Assembly (NCBI GenBank): GCA_947440875.1
Contig: CANETG010000072.1
Location: 1-10,775, forward strand
Length of the DNA stretch: 10,775 nucleotides
Direction of reading: 5' to 3'
Source of the DNA: Bacteriovoracaceae bacterium
Lineage (GTDB): Bacteria > Bdellovibrionota > Bacteriovoracia > Bacteriovoracales > Bacteriovoracaceae
In this document: positions 5,132 to 10,775 of the stretch, one piece after another
Layout of the letters: each line of letters opens with the position of its first letter
How positions within the stretch are numbered: position 1 is the first letter of the stretch
The notes under the pieces: model-generated
What the model was told of the DNA's origin: nothing
The model's input: only the letters and a program-made list of their open reading frames with translations
The model's database searches: none
Position numbers and translations under genes: made by a program

Positions 5132-7261
5132 CTAGCCTCGTCTCCAACGATGGAATCTTTCTACCAAGCGAAGAACTGATTCAGGCTTATGTGCTTTTTT
5201 CCAGTTTCCTGCCGTATATTTTGTCGCCTCTGAGAACGTTGGATACGTGTGAATCGTTGAGAGAATTTTATTAAGGCCAAGGCCCCACTTCATGGCGAGA
5301 ATGAACTCGGCCAGAAGATCACCGGCGTGAACTCCAACGATGGTGGCACCAAGGATTTGATCGCTACCTTTCGGAGTGATCACTTTGACAAATCCATGAT
5401 CATCTCCATCGGCGATCGCTCGGTCAAGATCATCAAGACCGTACCGGGTGACTTCAAACTCAATTCCTTTTGCCTTGGCCTCCGCCTCGCTCAGTCCGAC
5501 TCGTGCCACTTCTGGTTCTGTGAAAGTCGTCCACGGAATCACTCGGTAATCGACTTTGAAAGTTTTGAACGGTGAGAAGAGAGCGTTGACAGAAGCATAC
5601 CACGCCTGGTGAGCAGCAGTGTGAGTGAATTGGTAGGGGCCAGCGCAATCACCACAGACAAAAATGTTCGGGAACTTTGTCCGAAGTGACTCATCGTGCA
5701 CAAAAGTTCCCGAGGGTGAAAGTTCCAGTTGAAGTTTCTCAAGACCAGGAACTTTTGTGTTCGCCTTTCTTCCGAGTGCGACGAGCACGTGGTCAAAAAA
5801 AATTTTCACCTGACCATCAGGCCCATCGGCGTGCAAAAACTTTTCCTTCCCCTCAGTTCCAATCGAAACTACTTTATGTTTGGTCAGAACATTTATGCCC
5901 TCATTTTCAAAACTCTGGAGAACCGCTGAAGAAACGTCCGCATCTTCACGCATGAGAATTCGGTCTGCCGCCTCAACGAGAGTCACCTGGCTTCCCAGGC
6001 GCACAAACGCCTGGGCCATTTCACAACCGATGGGTCCTCCCCCTAAAACGACGAGCCTTTCGGGTTTGTCTTTGAGCTGCCACAGATTCTCAGACGTCAG
6101 CGGAGAGCTTTCACGCAGACCAGGTATGGGAGGTAGGAGTGGTGACGCTCCCGTTGCGAGGACAATATTTTTGGTCGTTAGGATTTTACCGTTAACCTTC
6201 ACTTCCCAGGGACTCACGACTTCTGCTTCTCCCGTGATGCAATCAACACCAAGTGAGGTATAGCGTTCGATGGAGTCATGGGGTTCAATTTTTGAAATGA
6301 CCTTTTGAATCCGTTTCATGACTTCTGGGAAATCCACTTCTGCGGTCAAAGGCTTAAGACCAAATTCTTGCGCACGCTTGGTTGAGTGGACAAGTTTGGC
6401 CGTTTTAATGAGAGTCTTACTTGGCACGCAGCCCGTGTTGAGACAGTCCCCTCCCATCTTATGCTTTTCGATGAGAGCAACTTTAGCCTTCACCGCTGCA
6501 GAAATATACGCTGTCACAAGTCCTGCCGAGCCACCACCAATGGCAATAAGGTTGTAGTCAAAGTGCTTCGGTTTTAGGAAACCTCGATAAACTTTTTGGG
6601 CCTTAATGAAGTCGATAATTTTTTTCGCTGCTAGCGGGAGAATACCTAGGAGTGCAAAGCTTCCGAGCAGAGCTGGTGAAAGGATCCCTGATGGATCTTG
6701 AAGCTCCGAGAGCTGAGTGCCGGCGTTCACGTAAACAATCGTTCCAAGTAGCATCCCCACCTGGCTAACAAGTGCGTAGGTCAGTACTGGCATCTTCGTG
6801 AGACCCATCACCATGTTGATCAAAAAAAATGGGAACACGGGAATGAGGCGAAGGGTGAAAAGATAGAACGCACCTTCTTTTTCTATTCCGCGATTAATTG
6901 AATTGAGCTGAGAGTGAAATTTCTTCTCCACGATCGAACGCAGCAGGTAGCGAGTAAAAAGAAACGCAAGGGTCGCACCGAGAGTACTGGCTAAGGAGAC
7001 TAGGACGAGGCCTGTGGTGAAACCAAAGATAGCACCGGAGCCCAAAGTGAGGACCGTCGCCCCCGGAAGGGAAAGGGCGGTAGAAAGGACGTAGACTGCG
7101 AAGTAAGCTCCCAGCACCTGCCAGGAATGATGTTCATAAACAATTTGCAGATCTGTTTGGCGCGTCTTGAGCTCAGAAAAAGTAAGGTAACTTGTGAGTC
7201 CCGTTTTGTAGGCGACAAAAAATCCGATGAGGACGACTCCTAAGAGGAAAGCTTTTTTCAT
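5132..7261 (-). CDS. Bifunctional TVP38/TMEM64 (VTT) membrane domain / dihydrolipoamide dehydrogenase-like FAD oxidoreductase
   Basis: The 709-residue product fuses two known units. Residues 1-225 form a hydrophobic N-terminal helix and a VTT (SNARE-associated/DedA-like) domain with several membrane segments and the RLIPVFPF (138-145) plus Asn148 signature; VTT proteins act in lipid translocation. Residues 235-709 are a class I flavin disulfide reductase: GGGSAG FAD site (242-247), redox-active CLNTGC (C273, C278), NAD-binding GGGPIG (407-412), VCGDCAG (535-541) and the active-site HTYPTFSE (H671, E678) of the dimerisation domain. It lacks the heavy-metal domain and C-terminal Cys pair of mercuric reductase. 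NCBI names such fusions 'bifunctional TVP38/TMEM64 family protein/FAD-dependent oxidoreductase'. The start at 7261 (MKKAFLLG) is preferred because GGAA lies upstream. An in-frame ATG at 7288 adds nine residues but has no ribosome site. This is the first gene of the ArsS operon. Confidence 0.92.
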   Translation of the reverse strand: MKKAFLLGVVLIGFFVAYKTGLTSYLTFSELKTRQTDLQIVYEHHSWQVLGAYFAVYVLSTALSLPGATVLTLGSGAIFGFTTGLVLVSLASTLGATLAFLFTRYLLRSIVEKKFHSQLNSINRGIEKEGAFYLFTLRLIPVFPFFLINMVMGLTKMPVLTYALVSQVGMLLGTIVYVNAGTQLSELQDPSGILSPALLGSFALLGILPLAAKKIIDFIKAQKVYRGFLKPKHFDYNLIAIGGGSAGLVTAYISAAVKAKVALIEKHKMGGDCLNTGCVPSKTLIKTAKLVHSTKRAQEFGLKPLTAEVDFPEVMKRIQKVISKIEPHDSIERYTSLGVDCITGEAEVVSPWEVKVNGKILTTKNIVLATGASPLLPPIPGLRESSPLTSENLWQLKDKPERLVVLGGGPIGCEMAQAFVRLGSQVTLVEAADRILMREDADVSSAVLQSFENEGINVLTKHKVVSIGTEGKEKFLHADGPDGQVKIFFDHVLVALGRKANTKVPGLEKLQLELSPSGTFVHDESLRTKFPNIFVCGDCAGPYQFTHTAAHQAWYASVNALFSPFKTFKVDYRVIPWTTFTEPEVARVGLSEAEAKAKGIEFEVTRYGLDDLDRAIADGDDHGFVKVITPKGSDQILGATIVGVHAGDLLAEFILAMKWGLGLNKILSTIHTYPTFSEATKYTAGNWKKAHKPESVLRLVERFHRWRRG

Positions 7262-7307
7262 TTTATTTTCCGTTAAGTTTCCAGTCATCGTCTAAAAAAT
7301 CAATAAC

Positions 7308-7328
7308 GAAAGAGGAGTTTCTCCTTTT
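7308..7328. repeat. Short inverted repeat upstream of the ArsS operon
   Basis: AGGAG and CTCCT flank a TTT loop (7313-7325), with a few more matching bases on each side. It lies about 50 bases upstream of the first operon gene at 7261. It could be an operator or a weak hairpin in the leader. In RNA made from the minus strand the stem is only five pairs before a mismatch, and no T-run follows, so it is not a terminator. No consensus promoter was recognised in 7289-7403. Confidence 0.25.
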
Positions 7329-7403
7329 GCTTTCACTAAGTCCGATAAAAAAAGACCCAGAAAAATATCAGTCGCATCATTTCTCCGAGGAAAAAAGATG
7401 TGG

Positions 7404-8009
7404 CTAATCGTTAGCGAGCTCTTCACCTAATTTTTTTCCCGCAACGATATCACTCGGATGGTGAACTCCTCCGATGACACGGTTCCAGGAAACTTCCCCT
7501 GCTCGTTTAAGCAGTGCTGCTTTCTTAGAGGGGAAAATTTTCGCAATTTTCCTCGCAAAATACCAGGCAGTTGCGGTGTGCCCACTCGGGTAAGCGGACG
7601 AACTTTCACGATCAATGCAAGGAATCAGTGTCGGCATTGAGAGATACGGCCGCGGACGTTTGAAGGTTGATTTTGCGACGTAGATATTGGCACCGATTTC
7701 GGCAAATCCAGCAATCACTTGAGGATTAGCAATCCGCATTTCTTTTTTGGTGAGTGGCCCCTTGGGGCCCGCAAACATTTTCTCAAGACTCACATCTTCT
7801 TCTCTGGCGGCGTCTGCGCAATCATCCGGTGTGCGAGTGTTTTGGATTTGAAGTAGGACATCAAAATCTTGGTGCGAGGCTTCGGTACCAAGCGCCGGAT
7901 AAGGACCCATGAGATCTCTCATCCCCTGAGGAGTGAGAATTCGAAGCGCCTTCGTCTGCGCAAAAGTTGAAGTGGAGATAAAAATGAGTGTCAGAATGAT
8001 TGTTTTCAT
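7404..8009 (-). CDS. Periplasmic PAP2-family phosphatase, class A acid phosphatase-like
   Basis: Class A non-specific acid phosphatases hydrolyse phosphomonoesters in the periplasm. The 201-residue product starts with a signal peptide (cut near TFA, about residue 17) and has no further membrane span. The vanadate-dependent phosphatase signature is complete in order: K113-x6-R120-P121, Y140-PSGH (H144), then R177-x5-H183-x3-D187. In the usual third motif SRx5Hx3D the residue before Arg is Ser; here it is Asn176. The length is a little short for PhoC/PhoN-type enzymes (around 230-250), mostly at the N-terminal side. C64 and C131 may form a disulfide. No ribosome-binding sequence precedes the ATG at 8009; an AAAGGAG stands about 66 bases upstream and a small leader frame from there stops two bases before this ATG. 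It lies upstream of and on the same strand as the ArsS operon, with no clear terminator between. Confidence 0.9.
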   Translation of the reverse strand: MKTIILTLIFISTSTFAQTKALRILTPQGMRDLMGPYPALGTEASHQDFDVLLQIQNTRTPDDCADAAREEDVSLEKMFAGPKGPLTKKEMRIANPQVIAGFAEIGANIYVAKSTFKRPRPYLSMPTLIPCIDRESSSAYPSGHTATAWYFARKIAKIFPSKKAALLKRAGEVSWNRVIGGVHHPSDIVAGKKLGEELAND

Positions 8010-8011
8010 GA

Positions 8012-8071
8012 CTAGAAGGCTAGCAAGTTCAGATGAGAAATGGCCACCATTAACGCATGGTAAAAAATCAA
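8012..8071 (-). promoter_or_regulatory. Possible 19-codon leader frame coupled to the phosphatase gene
   Basis: On the minus strand AAAGGAG (8081-8075) is followed three bases later by TTG (8071-8069), opening a 19-codon frame that ends in TAG (8014-8012), two bases before the phosphatase ATG. An in-frame ATG inside would give 12 codons. The strong ribosome site that otherwise serves no gene, and the stop-start proximity, suggest translational coupling. The TTG start and tight spacing are weaknesses, and chance is possible. Confidence 0.2.
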
Positions 8072-8121
8072 CCGCTCCTTTAGAACAGACTCACCTTGTT
8101 GGCAGAATATCTCTTTTTCAC

Positions 8122-8138
8122 TTAGATCGACAGTCTAA
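8122..8138. promoter_or_regulatory. Inverted repeat in the divergent intergenic region
   Basis: TTAGATCGACAGTCTAA is an interrupted palindrome (TTAGA, seven bases, TCTAA) lying between the divergent phosphatase and histidine kinase genes. The position and 12-base centre-to-centre spacing would suit a dimeric regulator. No known regulator site is recognised. The rest of 8010-8217 shows no other gene. Confidence 0.2.
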
Positions 8139-8205
8139 AGGCGCTGTAAAACCAATGTGATGAATGCAAAAAAGATCATTCGTCCCATCATTTTTAGCCT
8201 TCTCT

Positions 8206-8211
8206 TACAAT
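8206..8211 (+). promoter_or_regulatory. Possible -10 box giving a leaderless histidine kinase mRNA
   Basis: TACAAT matches five of six bases of the -10 consensus and ends six bases before the ATG at 8218, so transcription would begin at or next to the start codon. The -35 region is poor (GTCCCA at 18-base spacing, three of six). The intervening AGAGGG resembles a ribosome site but touches the ATG, too close to work as one. Confidence 0.35.
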
Positions 8212-8217
8212 AGAGGG

Positions 8218-9312
8218 ATGGACTTAAAGCAAGCGTTCTCAAGCGGAGATGAAATTTTTCGTCAGATCGCGGATCATTCCCACGTCGGAATTTGGATTCT
8301 TAATCCCCAGGGGATGATTATGTATATGAATGAGGCCGCAAAGAAAATCTGGGCCTGCAGTGCTTACGTCGGGCCTGCGGACTACCAAGAATATAAAGCT
8401 TGGAACCCGAAGACGGGAAAGCAACTTACGCTCCAAGACTGGGGTGCCTGGAAAGTCATGATGAATGATGAATCCGTCGTTGATGAGGAAATCAGGATTC
8501 AAAGATTTAATGGAGAAATGGGGATGATCCTCAACACGGCCATACCCTTAAAAGATGAGAACGGAAAACTAACGGCGATTCTTGTCATGAACCACGACGT
8601 CACTGAGCTGAAGGCCAGTGAGGCCAAGCGCGAAGAAATTCTTAAGATAGTCTCTCATGACCTGAAGAATCCTCTGAACGCAATTCTTACGACTGCCCAA
8701 ATCCTTCAAGGGAAGCTTGAGGAACTCGTGAAATCGGGCAACACCAAAAAGCTTCACCATTTCATGAGCATGATCATGAGTTCGGCCACCGTTTGCATGG
8801 GACTTGTGCGAGACATTCTCGAAGTCAGTAAGTTTGAACAACGTCCCTTTGATATTCATTCGCAAATCTTTTCTGCCGGAACTCTCCTCACCTCGCTCAA
8901 GCCTCTTTACGATCCGCTGGCCGACGCCAAGGGCATCACTCTTTTTTGGGATATAATGCCCACTCAAGAGTTATACGGAGACCATGACCGTGTCATCCAA
9001 GTTCTCTCAAACATCCTCGGCAACGCCGTGAAGTTTACTCCCCAGGGTGGAACGATCACGATCAAAGTTTCCTTGGAAGAAAAAGAGATCCTTTTTGAAA
9101 TCAGCGACAACGGTCCGGGGATATCGAGCGAGCATCTTGAAAAAATTTTTTACAAGAATTATCAAATCGATGGTCGGCCCATTAGCATGGGACTGGGCCT
9201 TTACATTGCTCAGAGGATCGTTTCTGCCCACGGGGGAAAAATCTGGGCCGAAAGCCAACTCGGAAGGGGCTCGAAATTTTTCTTCACACTTCCGAAACTC
9301 ATCGAAGCTTAA
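8218..9312 (+). CDS. Soluble PAS-domain sensor histidine kinase
   Basis: A two-component sensor kinase that would autophosphorylate a His and pass the phosphate to a response regulator. The 364-residue product has a PAS domain at about 12-132 (HVGIWILNPQG at its start, LVMNHDVTELK at its end), a HisKA dimerisation domain with SHDLKNPL (phospho-acceptor His147), and a HATPase domain with the N box NILGNAVKFT (Asn269), G1 SDNGPGI (296-302) and G2 GLGL (325-328). There is no transmembrane segment or signal peptide, so it senses a cytoplasmic signal; the PAS ligand is unknown. No response regulator lies in the window. The start at 8218 is preferred over the in-frame ATG at 8164, which has no ribosome site and would add 18 residues unlike a PAS lead-in. 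The 3' end overlaps the convergent SulP gene by 14 bases. Confidence 0.9.
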   Translation: MDLKQAFSSGDEIFRQIADHSHVGIWILNPQGMIMYMNEAAKKIWACSAYVGPADYQEYKAWNPKTGKQLTLQDWGAWKVMMNDESVVDEEIRIQRFNGEMGMILNTAIPLKDENGKLTAILVMNHDVTELKASEAKREEILKIVSHDLKNPLNAILTTAQILQGKLEELVKSGNTKKLHHFMSMIMSSATVCMGLVRDILEVSKFEQRPFDIHSQIFSAGTLLTSLKPLYDPLADAKGITLFWDIMPTQELYGDHDRVIQVLSNILGNAVKFTPQGGTITIKVSLEEKEILFEISDNGPGISSEHLEKIFYKNYQIDGRPISMGLGLYIAQRIVSAHGGKIWAESQLGRGSKFFFTLPKLIEA

Positions 9313-10775
9313 TGTGATGGTAGAGATCAGCGTACTTTTCAGGAACGTGAACCACGACACTCTTTCCTTCTTTCATTAAACGAGTCGACTCACGGGAAAT
9401 AATACTCAGTGATGTGGCGTCGATGAATTTGAGCTTTTTCAGATTTATTTCGACCGACTGGAATGGTCTTAAATCACACATAATTTCTTTTTGCTTGATG
9501 GCCGAGAAAAAAGAAAGTGAATCCTCAAAATCTAAAAAAACTTGATCTCCTTGTTTTCGGAGATTGTACTGGGGAGACATGGTGAATCTTGCCCCGTTGA
9601 AAAAAGAGATGATCGCTTTAACGACAATTCCCCCTATGACACCAACCAGTAGATCTTCAGCGAGAGTGAGTCCAATCGTTGTGAGAAAAGAAACTAACGA
9701 GCTCGTTCCCATCATTTTCATCTCTCCAAACTGCTTAGGATTGGCAAGCCTGTAACCCACGAGGACCAAGATCGCGGCCAGCGCCGGAAGAGGAATCAGG
9801 TTGAGGACGGAGGGAAAAAAAACAGCAAAGAGAAGCATGAATGAGCTGTGAGAAAAATTAGAAAGTGGAGTTTTCGCCCCTTGCTGGATATTGGCAGAGG
9901 ATCGCACAATCTCGGCGATGATCGGAAGTCCTCCTATGAGACCGCAGCATATATTGATGATACCCTTACTCCAAAGCTCACGATTAAAATCAGATTCGCG
10001 GTTCAGGGGATCAAGCTTATCAACGGCAGAGGCCGAAAGGATCGACTCCAGGCTCGCCACAAAGAACAGAGAGAAAATGGCCAGAAGAGATTCTCCCGAA
10101 AAGATCATGTCAAACTGTGGAGTGATAAAAAACTCCGTAATGTGAACAGGAATTTTCACCAAAGGAAGATCTTGAAAAAAAGAAGCGATCCCGATGCCAA
10201 TCATGACAACGACTAAGGGAGCGGGGATGATTTTTGCTAAGCCAAATTTAAGCGTGGGATAGAGAAGGAGAACCACGATCGCAAGAGTCCCCACGGTTAA
10301 TGCGTGAGGATTAAGCTGCAGAAAAGAATCCGGGATCTGAAGGAGTGAATTTAAAATACTTCCCTGAGCGCGATGACCGAGAAGAACGTGAACCTGCTTG
10401 ATGATAATAATGATTCCAATCGAAGTCATCATCCCGTGAATCACAGATGCAGGAAAAAGAGCTGCGAATTTTCCCGCTTTCATGAGCCCAGCGATGATCT
10501 GGAGAAACCCAACGACAAGAACGCAGGCCAAGAATCTTTTAAAACCTTGAGCAGGGTCTCCAAAAGAAAGACTTTGGATCGCCGAGAGAACCACCACAAT
10601 CAGTCCTGCCGCGGGACCATTGATCGTCACGAATGCTCCGCCGAGGTAAGCACCGAGAAGACCTCCCAGGATCGCCGAGATTAATCCTGCTGTTGTTGGT
10701 GCGCCCGAGGCGATGGAAATTCCCAGTGAAAGTGGGAGAGCAATCAGGAAGACCACCAGCCCTGCTTTGACATCA
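9299..10775 (-). CDS. SulP-family inorganic anion transporter with STAS domain (5' end beyond window)
   Basis: SulP/SLC26 proteins move anions such as sulfate, bicarbonate or dicarboxylates across the inner membrane. The visible part is about 491 residues and open at the window edge. The first visible residues (DVKAGLVVFLIALPLSLG) are the conserved first-helix region, so the true start lies outside; the GTG at 10756 is internal. Next come the NGPAAGL motif of helix 3, about ten further hydrophobic segments, a VASLESILSASAVDKLDP stretch, and the IVRSSANIQQGAKT block. The last 90 or so residues form a cytoplasmic STAS domain with FIDATSLSII. The SSANI-type sequence places it with SulP proteins sometimes found beside or fused to carbonic anhydrase, so bicarbonate is a candidate substrate, but the sequence does not settle it. 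No link to the ArsS genes is evident. Confidence 0.92.
   Translation of the reverse strand, partial: DVKAGLVVFLIALPLSLGISIASGAPTTAGLISAILGGLLGAYLGGAFVTINGPAAGLIVVVLSAIQSLSFGDPAQGFKRFLACVLVVGFLQIIAGLMKAGKFAALFPASVIHGMMTSIGIIIIIKQVHVLLGHRAQGSILNSLLQIPDSFLQLNPHALTVGTLAIVVLLLYPTLKFGLAKIIPAPLVVVMIGIGIASFFQDLPLVKIPVHITEFFITPQFDMIFSGESLLAIFSLFFVASLESILSASAVDKLDPLNRESDFNRELWSKGIINICCGLIGGLPIIAEIVRSSANIQQGAKTPLSNFSHSSFMLLFAVFFPSVLNLIPLPALAAILVLVGYRLANPKQFGEMKMMGTSSLVSFLTTIGLTLAEDLLVGVIGGIVVKAIISFFNGARFTMSPQYNLRKQGDQVFLDFEDSLSFFSAIKQKEIMCDLRPFQSVEINLKKLKFIDATSLSIISRESTRLMKEGKSVVVHVPEKYADLYHHIKLR

Noticed and set aside
5132..7261. Mercuric reductase (merA)
   Set aside because: The flavoprotein half has the shared CLNTGC site, but there is no N-terminal heavy-metal domain, no C-terminal Cys pair, and no mer genes nearby. 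The VTT fusion fits the ArsS context better.
7341..7371. Terminator between the phosphatase gene and the ArsS operon on the minus strand
   Set aside because: T-runs are present, but the only stem (CTGATA with TATCGG) is six pairs including a G-T pair, with an 18-base loop; it is too weak to call.
8099..8127. Promoter with TTGGCA and TTAGAT in the divergent region
   Set aside because: The -35 matches well, but the -10 lacks the essential A at its second position and no start codon follows at a sensible distance with a ribosome site.
8164..8217. Upstream ATG start for the histidine kinase
   Set aside because: There is no ribosome site, the added 18 residues do not resemble a PAS lead-in, and a TACAAT box lies between this ATG and the one at 8218.
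10754..10756. GTG at 10756 as the SulP start codon
   Set aside because: The frame stays open to the window edge and encodes the conserved DVKAGL part of the first helix, so the gene begins outside the window.

Overview
The window looks like a chromosomal segment of a Gram-negative bacterium with moderate GC. Several predicted proteins have Sec signal peptides, there is a Blc-like lipocalin and a class A periplasmic-type phosphatase, and genes are packed into short operons. The style (many small secreted proteins, stand-alone PAS histidine kinase) recalls Bdellovibrionota or other former Deltaproteobacteria, but there is no marker gene here and this assignment is only an inference. No rRNA, tRNA, insertion sequence, phage gene or CRISPR array was seen.

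Layout. Positions 145-1712 (+) hold a two-gene operon: an unrecognised secreted protein that appears to be built of three OB-like beta units, and a lipocalin, closed by a clear intrinsic terminator at 1741-1767. A 239-base gap follows, with a good sigma70-type promoter abutting a glycosyltransferase-like gene (1952-2728, +). Convergent to it, on the minus strand from 7261 down to 2725, is a tight four-gene operon: a TVP38/TMEM64 (VTT) membrane domain fused to a dihydrolipoamide-dehydrogenase-like flavoprotein; a stand-alone FAD oxidoreductase of the type otherwise fused to SelD; the radical SAM enzyme ArsS of arsenosugar biosynthesis; and an AhpD-like protein. Upstream, also on minus, is a class A acid phosphatase (7404-8009). 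A divergent gap separates it from a PAS histidine kinase (8218-9312, +), whose 3' end overlaps the 3' end of a SulP anion transporter (9299 to beyond the window edge, -).

How the genes fit together. The centre (1952-7261) is the coherent biological story. ArsS attaches the 5'-deoxyadenosyl group to dimethylarsinous acid, the committed step to arsenosugars. The AhpD-like protein and the glycosyltransferase belong to families known to travel with it. Here they sit with two flavoproteins, one anchored to a lipid-handling membrane domain. I infer a membrane-associated organoarsenic (arsenosugar or arsenolipid) module with its own redox supply. The arsenite methyltransferase ArsM that should make the ArsS substrate is absent from the window, as is any ArsR-type regulator. 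The glycosyltransferase has lost its usual metal-binding Asp. The other genes show no evident functional link to this module.
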